DNA of 64,000 bases from Oxalobacteraceae sp. CFBP 13730 (GTDB lineage: Bacteria > Pseudomonadota > Gammaproteobacteria > Burkholderiales > Burkholderiaceae_D): contig JACYUQ010000004.1 of NCBI GenBank assembly GCA_014841835.1, positions 434,001-498,000 of the forward strand, in the 5' to 3' direction. The notes beneath the pieces are model-generated. The model was not told the origin of the DNA, did no database searches, and saw nothing but the letters and a program-made list of their open reading frames with translations. Below, piece after piece: positions 44,176 to 54,481 of this stretch. The translations under genes and the position numbers were made by a program. How positions within the stretch are numbered: position 1 is the stretch's first letter; every line of letters starts with the position of its first letter.

Positions 44176-45065
44176 GCGTGCCCCCCGTTCAGGCGCGCGC
44201 GGCGGCTGCGCGCATACGCATACGGTGCGAGCAGGGCCAGCACCGGCACCAGCAGCGTCACGGCGCCAGCCGATGCCAGGCCGATGTTCGAGCGCAGGAA
44301 CAGGTGGTCCATGATGAACTTGGCCGGCACTTCGCTGGCGATGCCGGGCCCGCCCTGCGTCATCGCGACGACGGCGTCGAACAGCTTGACGACGGCGGTC
44401 GAGAGCAGCAGGAACACGGTCGCCACCGTAGGGCCGAGCATCGGCAGCACGATCTGCAGGTACACGCGCCAGGCCGGAACGCCATCCAGGCGCGCGGCCT
44501 TGTAGATCTCGGGATCGATGCCGCGCAGGCCGGCCAGCATCAGCGCCATGACCAGGCCCGAAGCCTGCCACACGGTGGCGATGACGACGGTGTAGATCAC
44601 CAGGTCCTGGTGCAAGATCCAGTCGAACGAAAAACCGGGAAAGCCCAGCTGGCGCACCGCGCCTTCGATGCCGCTGCCAGGCGCCAGCAGCCATTGCCAC
44701 ACCAGGCCCGTGGCGATGAACGACATCGCATACGGATACAGGAACACCGTGCGCAGCAGGCCTTCGCCCTTGACGTTCTGGTCGATGAACACGGCCAGCA
44801 AAAAACCGATGACCATGCAGGCGACAATGAACACCGCGCCGTAGATGGCCAGGTTATGGAGTGACAGTAGCCAGCGCTCGTTGTCGAACAGGCGCACGTA
44901 CTGCGCCACGCCGATGAATTTCTCGGACGGGAAAGTGCGCGAGGCGGTGAACGACGTGCGCAGGGTCCACAATGCGCCGCCGACGTAGGCCAGCAGCACC
45001 GTCAGCGCCATCGGCAGCAGGGCGATATGGGGACTGAGGTGCCGGGAGAGTCGGGATGCGTGCAT
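44172..45065 (-). CDS. Carbohydrate ABC permease, MalF-like
   Basis: A 297-aa permease with six predicted helices and the EAA-type loop DPEIYKAARLDGVPAWRVYL. It follows the binding-protein gene by 4 nt and is coupled to the next permease. The pair is typical of CUT1 importers for di- and oligosaccharides. Confidence 0.92.
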   Translation of the reverse strand: MHASRLSRHLSPHIALLPMALTVLLAYVGGALWTLRTSFTASRTFPSEKFIGVAQYVRLFDNERWLLSLHNLAIYGAVFIVACMVIGFLLAVFIDQNVKGEGLLRTVFLYPYAMSFIATGLVWQWLLAPGSGIEGAVRQLGFPGFSFDWILHQDLVIYTVVIATVWQASGLVMALMLAGLRGIDPEIYKAARLDGVPAWRVYLQIVLPMLGPTVATVFLLLSTAVVKLFDAVVAMTQGGPGIASEVPAKFIMDHLFLRSNIGLASAGAVTLLVPVLALLAPYAYARSRRARLNGGHA

Positions 45066-45069
45066 GGCG

Positions 45070-46332
45070 TCAGTACTTCAGGGCGCGGGCAATGCTGCGC
45101 TGGACCTTCTCGACGCGCGTGTCCATATTCCAGTACGCGGTCAGGATGTCCTGCATCGCGCCGTTCTGGTCGGGCGTCAGATAGACCTCGGTCACGCCGA
45201 CCTGGCGCGAGCGGTCCTTGATGATGGCCACGCCCTTTTGCGCGCACAGGTCGAGCTCATTGGACTGTGCATCCAGGCGCACAGGGATCGAGCCTTTCAG
45301 CTTGCTGAACGCGATCTGCAATGCGGGCTGCGAGACGACTTGCGCCAGCAGTTGCTGGGCCTTGATGGCATCGGGCTTGTCGGTGCGCGGGAAAACGAAG
45401 ACGTCGCCCTGCATCAGGTACGGCGTGTCGGGCTTGAGGCCGGCGATGCAGCCGTAGTGCTGGCCGGGCAGCTGGCCGGCGTTGGTGAATTCGCCCTTGG
45501 CCCAGTCGCCCATCACCTGGAAGCCCGCACGGCCACTGATGACCAGCGCGGTGGCGTCATTCCAGTTGCGCCCCGGCGCGCCGGGATCGACATACGACTT
45601 CATGCGCTTGAAGGCCAGCAGCACGTCGCGAAAGGCGGGCGAGAGGATCGTGGCCTGGTCACGGTCGCGGATCACTTTCAGGTACAGATCGCGTCCACCG
45701 ATATTGGCGAGTAAAGCCGAGAACAGCACGGTCTCCTGCCACGACTGGCCACCGTGGGCCAGCGGGATGAGACCCGCGGCCTTGAGCTTGTCGAGCGCAG
45801 CGAAAAGTTCGGGCATGCTTGCCGGTTCACGCGTGATGCCGGCCTTCTTGAAGGCGGCTTTCGAGTACCAGATCCACGTCTGCATGTGGATATTGAGCGG
45901 CACCGCGTAGTAGTGGCCATCGTGCTTGATGACGTCGATCAGCGGCTCGGGCAGGATGCGATCCCAGTCCTGGGCCTTGGCGACGGCGTCGACGTTGTTG
46001 AGCATATTCTGCTCGATGACGTCGGTGAACTGCCTGGAGGTGTTGAACTGCGCAGCAGTCGGCGGGTTGCCGCCGATGATGCGGTTGATGGTGACGGCGC
46101 GCGACTGGTCGCCGCCCGCGATGGCGCTGTCGACCCACACGCCGCCGGCATTGCGAAACGCCTGGGCGACCTGCTTGACGGCGTTCGATTCGCCGCCGGA
46201 GGTCCACCAGTGGATGACTTCTGCTTTCGGTGCGGCCGCACTGGCTGGCGCGCTACCGAGCACGATACTCAGCGCACCTGCAGCGGCGCACAACCATGCG
46301 CAGGCTGCTGCCGGGTTGCGGGATTTGACCAT
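45070..46332 (-). CDS. Extracellular sugar-binding protein of the ABC importer
   Basis: A 420-aa family 1 solute-binding protein with a Sec signal ending near ASAAA, the start IHWWTSGGESNAVK of the mature domain, and long stretches such as GRAGFQVMGDWAKGEFTNAG. It captures an oligosaccharide in the periplasm for the MalF/MalG-like permeases. ATG 46332 is used because CGGAG lies just upstream and gives a short n-region; in-frame ATGs at 46353 and 46413 are possible. Promoter and LacI-type operator lie directly upstream, so the importer is part of the glucan regulon. Confidence 0.9.
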   Translation of the reverse strand: MVKSRNPAAACAWLCAAAGALSIVLGSAPASAAAPKAEVIHWWTSGGESNAVKQVAQAFRNAGGVWVDSAIAGGDQSRAVTINRIIGGNPPTAAQFNTSRQFTDVIEQNMLNNVDAVAKAQDWDRILPEPLIDVIKHDGHYYAVPLNIHMQTWIWYSKAAFKKAGITREPASMPELFAALDKLKAAGLIPLAHGGQSWQETVLFSALLANIGGRDLYLKVIRDRDQATILSPAFRDVLLAFKRMKSYVDPGAPGRNWNDATALVISGRAGFQVMGDWAKGEFTNAGQLPGQHYGCIAGLKPDTPYLMQGDVFVFPRTDKPDAIKAQQLLAQVVSQPALQIAFSKLKGSIPVRLDAQSNELDLCAQKGVAIIKDRSRQVGVTEVYLTPDQNGAMQDILTAYWNMDTRVEKVQRSIARALKY

Positions 46333-46368
46333 CTTGTCTCCGTTCAGTGCCATGTTTTTTTGGCACGT

Positions 46369-46382
46369 TGGAAACGTTACCA
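46369..46382. promoter_or_regulatory. LacI-type operator of the ABC importer operon
   Basis: TGGAAACGTTACCA, identical to the site at 29101-29114, and again 13 nt after the -10 box of its promoter on the - strand. Confidence 0.8.
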
Positions 46383-46395
46383 TTGGCTTTGCCGG

Positions 46396-46424
46396 ACTAT
46401 AGCATCGGGTCAATTGACGGTCAA
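46396..46424 (-). promoter_or_regulatory. Sigma-70 promoter of the ABC importer operon
   Basis: On the - strand: -35 TTGACC (46424-46419), 17-bp spacer, -10 TATAGT (46401-46396), same layout as the GH16 promoter. Confidence 0.75.
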
Positions 46425-46732
46425 ACTAAACTTGCGGATTGTAATTGTTGAAGGGTATTCCTGTATGGATCAGGCGCGCAAGCGCCATCGACCCGTGGTG
46501 GAAAAAACGGACACGGTTTTCGTCATCGTGTAGAGTAATAGTTAATCTTTCAGGCAGGTGAAATCTGGTTGCCACGGTTGCAGATGGCGCGACGCTTCGG
46601 AGGCATGTTGAGAAATTCGAGAATATTTCCACGTGAACCGCGCCCCGGGATTCGTGTTGATCGGGCAGGCCTGTTGGTCTGCCATATTGGCGCAATAGCA
46701 ATCGTGCTGGCCAATGTGCGTGGCAGCAACCC
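46425..46732. other. Intergenic region between the ABC importer and the HD-GYP regulator
   Basis: About 308 nt without a supported gene. Beyond the importer promoter I see no clear promoter, repeat or RNA; short open frames here have no coding character. Confidence 0.5.
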
Positions 46733-47764
46733 ATGAGTCGTCCCGTCATTTTACTGGTCGATGATGAGCCCGCTAATCTGGCCATGATGCGCCAGGTGCT
46801 CAGCGATGACTACACATTGGTCTTTGCCCGCAACGGTGCCGAAACAATGGCGGCGCTGCACAAGCATCGCCCAGCCATGGTATTGCTGGACATCGGCTTG
46901 CCAGACATCAACGGCTATGACCTCTGCCTTAAAATCAAGCAGAGCGATACCACCGGGACCATCCAGGTCATTTTCGTGACGGCGTACGCCGATCCCGTAA
47001 ACGAAGCCGCAGGGTTTTTTGCTGGCGGCGTCGACTACATCACGAAACCTGTGTCGCCGCAAATTGTGCGCGCGCGTGTCGCCAGCCATTTGTCCCAGGT
47101 GCGCGCGGATCTGCTGGCCAGAAGTTACCGCGAGGCGATCTCGATGCTGGGCCAGGCGGGCCATTTCAACGATACCGATACCGGTGCGCATATCTGGCGC
47201 ATGGCTGCCTACGCACGGGCGCTTGCCAGAGCGGCAGGGTGGAGCGCCGAAGACAGCGAGCAGCTCGAACTGGCGGCGCCGATGCATGACACCGGCAAAA
47301 TAGGGATTCCCCAGTCCATCCTGCGCAAACCAGGTCCACTGGACGACGCCGAGTGGGCCATCATGAAAACCCATCCGCAGATCGGCTACGACATTCTGAG
47401 CAAAAGCGCGGCACAGGTATTCCAGCTCGCCGCCGAGGTGGCATTGCACCACCATGAGAAGTGGGACGGCAGCGGTTATCCGGCCGGCCTGAGCGGCGAC
47501 GCCATTCCCCAATCGGCGCGCCTGGTGGCGCTCGCCGACGTGTTCGACGCCCTGAGCATGCAGCGCCCGTACAAGGAACCCTGGCCCGTCGACAAAATCG
47601 TGGCCTATATGGATGGCCGCTCTGGAACGGATTTCGATCCGGCGCTGGTGGAAGTGTTTCACAAGACACTGCCGGAGTTGCTCGACATCCAGCAGACATG
47701 GGATGCGCGGGATGGTGAGCTGGACCACATGTCGGGCATGATCCAGAACAAAGGCGCAACCTGA
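46733..47764 (+). CDS. Response regulator with HD-GYP phosphodiesterase output (RpfG-like)
   Basis: A 343-aa two-domain protein. The receiver domain (1-120) has acidic residues DD at 10-11, phospho-acceptor D53 in LLDIGLPDINGYD and the conserved Lys in YITKP. The HD-GYP domain has HDTGKIGIP, the HHHE motif (ALHHHEKWDGSGYP) and QSARLVALADVFDAL. It should degrade c-di-GMP on phosphorylation. No partner kinase is adjacent, so it is an orphan regulator. The ribosome site is weak. Confidence 0.9.
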   Translation: MSRPVILLVDDEPANLAMMRQVLSDDYTLVFARNGAETMAALHKHRPAMVLLDIGLPDINGYDLCLKIKQSDTTGTIQVIFVTAYADPVNEAAGFFAGGVDYITKPVSPQIVRARVASHLSQVRADLLARSYREAISMLGQAGHFNDTDTGAHIWRMAAYARALARAAGWSAEDSEQLELAAPMHDTGKIGIPQSILRKPGPLDDAEWAIMKTHPQIGYDILSKSAAQVFQLAAEVALHHHEKWDGSGYPAGLSGDAIPQSARLVALADVFDALSMQRPYKEPWPVDKIVAYMDGRSGTDFDPALVEVFHKTLPELLDIQQTWDARDGELDHMSGMIQNKGAT

Positions 47765-48215
47765 CCCAATGGGCCTTGTTCAAAAATTAGTGACACGCTG
47801 CATGAAGTTATCGTTACCGAAGAACGTGTTAAAAACTGAACCGTATCTGTCGGGGTTTCGCAACATCACATCACAAGAATGATGGCCGGGTGAAACTTTC
47901 CGGTGAGAAATTGCGATAAACTTGGGACATAGTCACCGCTTACATTCACGCGCTGAGACACCTATGCCAAGAGCTCCTTTTAATAATGCCTGCCGCAATG
48001 GCAGTCTATATCTACACCCGCCCCCGTCATAAACATACATGCGGGAACGTCGAGTATTGTTTTGTAGCGAGTTTTCAATATCTTCTCTATTTTTGAGAAC
48101 TTCCCGACGAACCTTCTGCATTCCTGAGAAAAAAAACCGGCTGGTCGATACGCATCACTTCTGCACCGGAAAAGCTATATCCGACAGTGTGGTACTTTCT
48201 TAATTCGGGGTCATC
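47765..48215. other. Intergenic region before the chemoreceptor gene
   Basis: A 451-nt stretch, more AT-rich than the average of the window. I found no supported gene, RNA, terminator or repeat. A 62-codon - strand frame (47933-48121) lacks a ribosome site and is not called. Confidence 0.5.
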
Positions 48216-49868
48216 ATGTACTTTTTCAAGCAGCGTCTCACTCGACAACTGACAATCGCTTTTTCCATTCTCGTTTCAATTATTGTGGCGATATCTGCGC
48301 TGGCAGTATTCAGCTTGAGCGAAGCGCAATCCAATTTCGACGGGTTTGTTGGTGATGAGTTCAATCGCGGCAGCGTTGCACGTGATGTCAGGTCGGCAGT
48401 GAGTGCAAGGGCAATTGCAGCGCGCAACCTTATTTTATTGAATGCGCCTGCAGACATCGCTGCAGAAAAGGCTGCAGTGATGGCCGCCCACGAGCGCGTG
48501 AAAGACCGTATGGCGTTGCTCAAGAAATTGCTGGATATGGACAAGAAAGCGACGCCAAGAGAGCATCAACTCTACGATGAGTTGGTCGGTATTGAGGAGC
48601 GTTATGGCCCTATTGCGCTGGCTATCGTTGATATGGCCTTGAACGGCAAGAAATCCGAAGCGACTGAAAAAATGAATACCGAGTGCCAGCCGCTGTTGAA
48701 AAAGCTGATTGCCACGGTGGGCGAATATGCAAAATTGATCGCCAGCTCCGCAGAAAGCGAAATCCAGAAATCAGCTGAGAAATTCCGCGCCAAGCGTTTT
48801 TTGTTGATCTGCGTATCGCTGGTTGCCATTGTCACGGCGATAGCCTTGTCACGCTTGATAAAACGTAGCTTGCATCGTTCTTTGGGCGCCGATCCGCACG
48901 ATTTGAGAAAAGCCGCGAATCAGGTCCGCTCCGGCGATCTGGGTACGTTACCGGAAGCAGCAACCGCGCCGGAAAACAGTGTGATGGCCTCACTAGGTGA
49001 GATGCAGCAATCATTGGCAACCATCGTACATAGTGTCCGTCGTTCCTCCGATACGATCGAATCCGGCTCAACGGAGATTGCTGATCGAAATAAAGATTTA
49101 TCGGCGCGGACTCTGGAGCAGGCAAAGCAGTTGCAGGAAAGCGCCAACGCGATGGAGAAAATCACCGGGACCATTCGCGTCAATGCCGACACCGCCGCCC
49201 GTGCCAGTGATTTGGCGCTGAGTGCGCGCGCCGCTGCCGAAAACGGCGGGTCCATGGTCGACGAAGTCGTCATCACGATGCAAAAAATCACGGCAAGCTC
49301 CAAAAAGATTGAAGACATCATTTCGGTGATTGACGGAATCGCCTTCCAGACCAACATCCTTGCGTTGAACGCAGCAGTCGAGGCGGCACGCGCGGGTGAG
49401 CAGGGCAGGGGGTTTGCCGTCGTGGCGAGTGAGGTTCGTGCACTGGCGCAACGCAGTGCGCAGGCGGCCAAGGAAATCAAGGTACTGATTGTTGACAGCG
49501 TGGGCATGATCGGCTCGGGCGCGGGCATGGTGTCAAACGCTGGTGAGGCAATGACCGCGATCGTCAGCGAAGTAAAGAGCGTTGCCGAGTTGATCAGCGA
49601 AATCAGTACGGCCACCCGTGAGCAGACCATGAGCATCAGCAGCGTTGGCGAGACAGTCATGGCACTGGATCGCGGCACCCAGCAAAATGCATCACTGGTC
49701 GAGCAGATGGCCGATGCAGCAGATGCCCTGAATCAGCAGGCACATAGCCTGGTGTCGGCAGTGTCAGTATTTAAAGTTGCGGGGGGCAGCGATATGACCA
49801 GCGATGCAGGCAAGGGGGCGTCCAAGCGCCGGCCAGGGTCGCCATTGCAACTCCAAGCGGTGGCGTGA
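48216..49868 (+). CDS. Methyl-accepting chemotaxis protein
   Basis: A 550-aa class of chemoreceptor with TM1 ([21 protein letters not shown]), a four-helix-bundle periplasmic sensor of about 150 residues, TM2 ([17 protein letters not shown]), HAMP-like region, and the signalling hairpin with the invariant tip [20 protein letters not shown]. The C-terminus is basic and does not end in the CheR/CheB docking pentapeptide (NWETF-like), so methylation would depend on other receptors. No che genes are near. It has an AT-rich promoter region and a shared terminator downstream. Confidence 0.92.
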   Translation: MYFFKQRLTRQLTIAFSILVSIIVAISALAVFSLSEAQSNFDGFVGDEFNRGSVARDVRSAVSARAIAARNLILLNAPADIAAEKAAVMAAHERVKDRMALLKKLLDMDKKATPREHQLYDELVGIEERYGPIALAIVDMALNGKKSEATEKMNTECQPLLKKLIATVGEYAKLIASSAESEIQKSAEKFRAKRFLLICVSLVAIVTAIALSRLIKRSLHRSLGADPHDLRKAANQVRSGDLGTLPEAATAPENSVMASLGEMQQSLATIVHSVRRSSDTIESGSTEIADRNKDLSARTLEQAKQLQESANAMEKITGTIRVNADTAARASDLALSARAAAENGGSMVDEVVITMQKITASSKKIEDIISVIDGIAFQTNILALNAAVEAARAGEQGRGFAVVASEVRALAQRSAQAAKEIKVLIVDSVGMIGSGAGMVSNAGEAMTAIVSEVKSVAELISEISTATREQTMSISSVGETVMALDRGTQQNASLVEQMADAADALNQQAHSLVSAVSVFKVAGGSDMTSDAGKGASKRRPGSPLQLQAVA

Positions 49869-49930
49869 ACGTGTTCCCTGGACCAATCCTGATCTCACGT
49901 TGAGAAGGGGCTAAACGGCGCCCGGAAAGC

Positions 49931-49961
49931 AAAAAGCCCAATCCTGAGGATTGGGCTTTTT
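49931..49961. terminator. Bidirectional terminator between the chemoreceptor and tRNA-Thr
   Basis: AAAAAGCCCAATCC (49931-49944) pairs with GGATTGGGCTTTTT (49948-49961) around TGA; T-runs exist on both strands. It ends the chemoreceptor mRNA and the convergent tRNA transcript. Confidence 0.9.
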
Positions 49962-49971
49962 ATTGAATTAC

Positions 49972-50047
<76 letters not shown>

Positions 50048-50073
50048 GTGATCTTTAGAGCAAGAATTATACG

Positions 50074-50580
50074 CTATTTGATCCGCGTGAGGGTCGGTCG
50101 TCCACCCTTCTTCGGTGGCTCGTCATCGCCACCCGACGGAGGCGCCGATACGTCAGTATCCGGCACCACCGGCGAATCCACGCCTTTGGACGGCACTGCT
50201 GACAGCGCTGGCCCCGCAGGCGCCGTACCCACTTCTGGCGCCGACCCATCCGACGACGCAGCAGGCAATGCACCCACTTCAAACGCCATCCCCTGGCCAT
50301 TCTCATTGGCATAAATCGCCAGCACATTGTGCACAGGGATGTAGATCTCGCGCGACACGCCGTTGAAGCGTGCACGGAAGTGGACTGCGTCGTTGTCCAT
50401 CTTCAGCGCCGAAGTAGCGCCGAAGCTGATGTTCAGGATGATCTCGCCCTTGCGGACGTATTCCATCGGCACCGTCGTCGATCCATCGACCTTGACTGCG
50501 AGGTAAGGCGTAAAGCCACTGTCGGTGCACCATTCGTAGATGGCGCGCAGCAGGTAGGGTTTGGTGGAGATCTCTGACAT
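50074..50580 (-). CDS. sspB: ClpXP adaptor SspB
   Basis: A 168-aa protein. The folded SspB domain is residues 1-110 (MSEISTKPYLLRAIYEWCTD at the start, then HLAVKVD-like AVKVDGSTTVP and ISFGATSALKMDNDAV). A disordered, Pro/Ser/Gly-rich linker and the short C-terminal ClpX-binding tail GGRPTLTRIK follow. SspB delivers ssrA-tagged and other substrates to ClpXP. ATG 50580 matches the family start; the open frame extends upstream without support. It follows sspA in the usual order. Confidence 0.95.
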   Translation of the reverse strand: MSEISTKPYLLRAIYEWCTDSGFTPYLAVKVDGSTTVPMEYVRKGEIILNISFGATSALKMDNDAVHFRARFNGVSREIYIPVHNVLAIYANENGQGMAFEVGALPAASSDGSAPEVGTAPAGPALSAVPSKGVDSPVVPDTDVSAPPSGGDDEPPKKGGRPTLTRIK

Positions 50581-50722
50581 GGTGGTATGGGCTAGCAATA
50601 CAGGCAAAACGGGCGTTCGCGCCAGTCTATCGGATTCGCCCGAGGAACGTCCGATGTTGGCGCGTACAGTGCGGCTGAAAAAAGGGGCGGGAACAAGCCC
50701 GCCCCTGTCCATCAGTGACGCA

Positions 50723-51334
50723 TCAACGACGCATCACTTTCTCGGACGGGGTCAGCGCCTCGATGTAGGCAGGGCGCGAGAAGATGCGCTCGGCGTACTT
50801 CATCAACGGTGCAGCCGTCTTCGACAGTTCGATGCCGTAGTGGTCCAGGCGCCAGAGCAGCGGCGCGATGGCCACGTCGAGCATCGAGAACTCATCACCC
50901 AGCATGTACTTGTTCTTCAGGAACAGCGGTGCCAGCGTGGTCAGGCGGTCGCGGATTTCGGTGCGGGCCTTGTCGTGGATCTTGTCGTTCGACTTGTTGC
51001 GCTCGCTTTCCAGCGTGTGCACGTGGACGAACAGCTCTTTTTCGAAGTTGAACAGCATCAGGCGGGCACGAGCGCGCATCAGCGGGTCGGCCGGCATCAG
51101 TTGCGGATGCGGGAAGCGCTCATCGATGTACTCGTTGATGATGTTCGATTCGTACAGGATCAGTTCGCGCTCGACCAGGATTGGAACCTGGCCGTACGGG
51201 TTCATCGTCGAAATATCTTCCGGCTTGTTGAACAGGTCGACGTCGCGCACTTCGAAGTCCATGCCCTTTTCGAACAGGACGAGGCGGCAGCGTTGGGAGA
51301 ACGGGCACGTGGTGCCGGAGTAGAGAACCATCAT
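50723..51334 (-). CDS. sspA: Stringent starvation protein A
   Basis: A 203-aa glutathione S-transferase-fold protein without GST activity. It has the thioredoxin-like N-domain (LYSGTTCPFSQRCRLVLFEK), the PYGQVPILVER and ILYESNIINEYIDERFPHP motifs, and the helical C-domain. SspA binds RNA polymerase and affects stress and virulence genes. Operon partner of sspB, downstream of petABC as in other Betaproteobacteria. Confidence 0.95.
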   Translation of the reverse strand: MMVLYSGTTCPFSQRCRLVLFEKGMDFEVRDVDLFNKPEDISTMNPYGQVPILVERELILYESNIINEYIDERFPHPQLMPADPLMRARARLMLFNFEKELFVHVHTLESERNKSNDKIHDKARTEIRDRLTTLAPLFLKNKYMLGDEFSMLDVAIAPLLWRLDHYGIELSKTAAPLMKYAERIFSRPAYIEALTPSEKVMRR

Positions 51335-51432
51335 GGTTTATAGTTCCTTAAGAAACAAAGGGGTGCAGCGCCGAGCACTCACCCCAGAGAAATGATTGCC
51401 CGTATTATAGCCAACCGGACAACGAAAGCGAA

Positions 51433-52197
51433 TTACTTCACTTCTTTCCAGTACGATTCATTCAATCGCCAGGCCAAAAAGGCGAAAATCGTCAGGAACA
51501 GGAGCACGAATGCCCCCAGTCGCTTGCGTGTTGCCTGGGCCGGCTCGGCCATCCAGACCATGTAGGCGACCAGGTCGGCTGTGGCCGTGTTGAACTCCTG
51601 CTGGCTCATGGTGCCGGGGCTCACTTGCTCGAAGCCAGCGAAGGTGTGGACCATCTTGCCGGACTCATGCGGATCGGGCTGCTCCGTGAACTTTGCCGTG
51701 CGGATCCCCTGCTGCAGCCACATGGCGTGCGGCATCGCCACATTCGGCACCACCATATTGTTCCAGCCGGTCGGGCGCGTCTCGTCCTGGTAGAACGTGC
51801 GCAGATAGGTGTACAGGTAGTCGGCGCCCGAGCCGCCCGGTGATGCCTTGGCGCGCGCGATCACCGACAAATCCGGCGGCACCGCGCCGAACCAGGCCTT
51901 GGCATCGTTCGGGCGCATGGCCGTGGTCATCATGTCGCCGACCTTGTCGGCAGAAAACAACAAATTTTGCCGGATCTGGTCGTCTGTCAGGCCCAGGTCG
52001 CGCAGACGGTTGTAGCGCATCGACGCCGCCGAGTGGCAATTCAGGCAGTGGTTGACGAACAGTTTGGCGCCGTTTTGCAGCGACGCCAGGTCGGCGCGGT
52101 CCGGGGCGCGGTCGAGCGGGAAGCTGCCTTCGGCGGCGAATGCCAGGCCGGGCGCCAGGGCCAGGATGGCGAGCAATTTTTTCACAAGCAATGTCAT
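51433..52197 (-). CDS. petC: Cytochrome c1 of the bc1 complex
   Basis: A 254-aa protein with a Sec signal (LLAILALAPGLAFA), heme c site CLNCH at 51-55 (C51, C54, H55), a Met ligand region near TAMRPNDAKAWFG, and a C-terminal membrane anchor (LGAFVLLFLTIFAFLAW). It takes electrons from the Rieske protein and passes them to soluble cytochrome c in the periplasm. It is third in the petABC operon. Confidence 0.95.
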   Translation of the reverse strand: MTLLVKKLLAILALAPGLAFAAEGSFPLDRAPDRADLASLQNGAKLFVNHCLNCHSAASMRYNRLRDLGLTDDQIRQNLLFSADKVGDMMTTAMRPNDAKAWFGAVPPDLSVIARAKASPGGSGADYLYTYLRTFYQDETRPTGWNNMVVPNVAMPHAMWLQQGIRTAKFTEQPDPHESGKMVHTFAGFEQVSPGTMSQQEFNTATADLVAYMVWMAEPAQATRKRLGAFVLLFLTIFAFLAWRLNESYWKEVK

Positions 52198-52227
52198 GGG
52201 ATGTCCTTGTGCGCGGGTCCGAAGGCG

Positions 52228-53640
52228 TCAGTGCGGGGTGAAGGTGACACGGGTCGGCACCGGCTTGAAGGTGCCCATCGTGCTCCACCACGGCATCAGG
52301 AGGAAGAACCCGAAGTACGCCAGCGTGCACACTTGCGAGATCAGTGTGAACGCGGCCGTCGGCAATTGCGTGCCCAGGTAGCCCAGCGTCACGAACACCA
52401 CGGCAAACACCGCATACACCCATTTGTGCCAGTCCGGGCGGTAGCGCAGCGAACGGGCCGGCGAGTGGTCAAGCCATGGCATGCCGGCGATGATCATCAC
52501 CGACGAGCCGAACAGCACCACGCCCCAGAACTTGGCGTCGAGCACCTGTGGCAGCATGCCGATGACCAGCAGCAGCCCGATTACGGCGATGATCGCCTTG
52601 GTCACGAATGCCAGACGCGACTTGAACCAGATGAAGACGACGTAGGCCGCGACCGCTGCCATCAGCACATACATGAAGTCGGCCGTGGTGGCGCGCAGCA
52701 CCGAGTAGAACGGCGTGAAGTACCAGGTTGGTGCGATGTGCGACGGGGTCTTCATCGAGTCGGCTGGCAGGAAGTTGTTGTACTCGAGGAAGTAGCCCCC
52801 CATCTCCGGCGCGAAGAACACGACCGCCGAGAACAGCAGCAGGAACACGCTCACGCCGAACAAATCCTTGGTGGTGTAGTACGGGTGCGACGGGATCGTG
52901 TCGAGCGGGTAGCCGTCCGGGCCGATGTGGTCCTTGACTTCGATGCCGTCCGGATTGTTCGAACCTACCTCATGCAGCGCCGTCAGGTGGGCCACCACCA
53001 GGCCGATGATGACCAGTGGCAGAGCGATCACGTGGAACGCGAAGAAGCGATTGAGCGTGGCGTCCGACACCACATAATCGCCGCGGATCCACAGCGACAG
53101 GTCGCTGCCGATCACGGGAATCGCGCCGAACAGGTTGACGATCACCTGCGCGCCCCAGTACGACATCTGGCCCCATGGCAGCAGGTAGCCGAAGAAGGCC
53201 TCGGCCATCAGGCATAAAAAGATGCCGAAGCCGAACAGCCAGACCAGCTCGCGCGGTTTGCGGTACGAGCCGTACATCAGGCCGCGCGCCATGTGCAGGT
53301 AGACAACGATGAAGAAGGCCGAAGCGCCGGTCGAGTGCATGTAGCGCACCAGCCAGCCCCACGGCACTTCGCGCATGATGTACTCGACCGAGCCGAAGGC
53401 CAGCGCCGCGTCGGGCTTGTAGTGCATCGTGAGGAAAATGCCGGTGACGATCTGCAGCACCAGCACGAGGGCCGAGAGCGAACCGAACAGATACCAGACG
53501 TTGAAATTCTTGGGCGCGTGGTACTTGCCCCACTGATCGTTCCACAGCTTGGTGGCCGGAAAGCGGTCGTCGACCCAGGCCAGTGCCTTCTGGGCCGCCG
53601 GTGCATCGGCGGGCAGCTTTGTCTCCTTGAACGCGCCCAT
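52228..53640 (-). CDS. petB: Cytochrome b of the bc1 complex
   Basis: A 470-aa membrane protein with about eight helices plus a C-terminal extension. Two heme-ligating His pairs lie in helices B and D, near [20 protein letters not shown] and [11 protein letters not shown]. The quinol-oxidation motif PEWY-type region reads PTWYFTPFY, with Thr for Glu in the first pair position of the usual PEWYF. It carries both quinone sites of complex III. It lies 2 nt after petA. Confidence 0.95.
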   Translation of the reverse strand: MGAFKETKLPADAPAAQKALAWVDDRFPATKLWNDQWGKYHAPKNFNVWYLFGSLSALVLVLQIVTGIFLTMHYKPDAALAFGSVEYIMREVPWGWLVRYMHSTGASAFFIVVYLHMARGLMYGSYRKPRELVWLFGFGIFLCLMAEAFFGYLLPWGQMSYWGAQVIVNLFGAIPVIGSDLSLWIRGDYVVSDATLNRFFAFHVIALPLVIIGLVVAHLTALHEVGSNNPDGIEVKDHIGPDGYPLDTIPSHPYYTTKDLFGVSVFLLLFSAVVFFAPEMGGYFLEYNNFLPADSMKTPSHIAPTWYFTPFYSVLRATTADFMYVLMAAVAAYVVFIWFKSRLAFVTKAIIAVIGLLLVIGMLPQVLDAKFWGVVLFGSSVMIIAGMPWLDHSPARSLRYRPDWHKWVYAVFAVVFVTLGYLGTQLPTAAFTLISQVCTLAYFGFFLLMPWWSTMGTFKPVPTRVTFTPH

Positions 53641-53642
53641 GG

Positions 53643-54257
53643 TTATGCCTCGCCTTTCTCGTCTTTGCCGATCACGATCCTGCTATCGGAGAGATACATG
53701 TACGGGGGAACGTCCATATTCGTCGGCGCCGGCTTGTTCTTGAACACGCGTGCGGACAGATCGAAGGTCGAACCATGGCACGGGCACAGGAAGCCACCCG
53801 GCCAGTTGTCGGGCAGGTTCGGCTGCGGGCCGGCGGCCAGGCGCGACGACGGCGAGCAGCCCAGGTGCGAGCAGATGCCGACCGTGACCAGCACTTCCTT
53901 GTGTTCGACGCGTGAGCGGTGGGGGTTCTTGCAGTATTCCGGCATGTCGAGCTGGAATATCTTTTCGGAGGCAGGGTCGGCCAGTTCAGCCTGGTCTTTG
54001 TCGAGCGTGGCCATCATGGCGGGGGTACGGCGCAGGATCCAGACGGGCTTGCCGCGCCATTCGACGACTTTCATTTCGCCGGGGGCGACGTCGCCGATAT
54101 CGACTTCAACCGGCGCGCCTGCTGCCTTGGCGCGCTCGGATGGCTGGAAGGTGCTGACCAGGGCTCCCGCCGTGGCCACGCCGACAACGCCGCCCGCCGC
54201 ACATGTCGCGACCAGCAAGCCCCGTCGACCAGGATCGACCTGCTTTTGAGTACTCAT
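53643..54257 (-). CDS. petA: Rieske iron-sulfur subunit of the bc1 complex
   Basis: A 204-aa protein. The N-terminal Tat-type signal-anchor ([20 protein letters not shown]) is followed by the Rieske fold with cluster ligands in CSHLGC (129-134) and CPCHGS (158-163). It moves electrons from quinol to cytochrome c1. It is first in the petABC operon; TATAAT on the - strand (54289-54284) is a possible -10, but no matching -35 is clear. Confidence 0.95.
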   Translation of the reverse strand: MSTQKQVDPGRRGLLVATCAAGGVVGVATAGALVSTFQPSERAKAAGAPVEVDIGDVAPGEMKVVEWRGKPVWILRRTPAMMATLDKDQAELADPASEKIFQLDMPEYCKNPHRSRVEHKEVLVTVGICSHLGCSPSSRLAAGPQPNLPDNWPGGFLCPCHGSTFDLSARVFKNKPAPTNMDVPPYMYLSDSRIVIGKDEKGEA

Positions 54258-54481
54258 ACCAACCCCACTCCGTGAATATACGAATTATAAGAATTAAGTC
54301 CGAGCTTCCAGCTTGCAAAATTATATGTGAACGGCAACACCTATAGAAAAAATATTGTCTCGCCTACACGCCTTGCGAAAATGGTCTTTTGCACCATTCC
54401 GGCACCCGGCAGGACGCCGTCGCCCATAGGCATCGGGTATCATGCGATTACTTATTTCAACAACAATGAGAGGGGTGAATC

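Noticed and set aside
47933..48121. 62-codon - strand ORF in the gap before the chemoreceptor
   Set aside because: No ribosome site and no domain; probably chance in a non-coding stretch.
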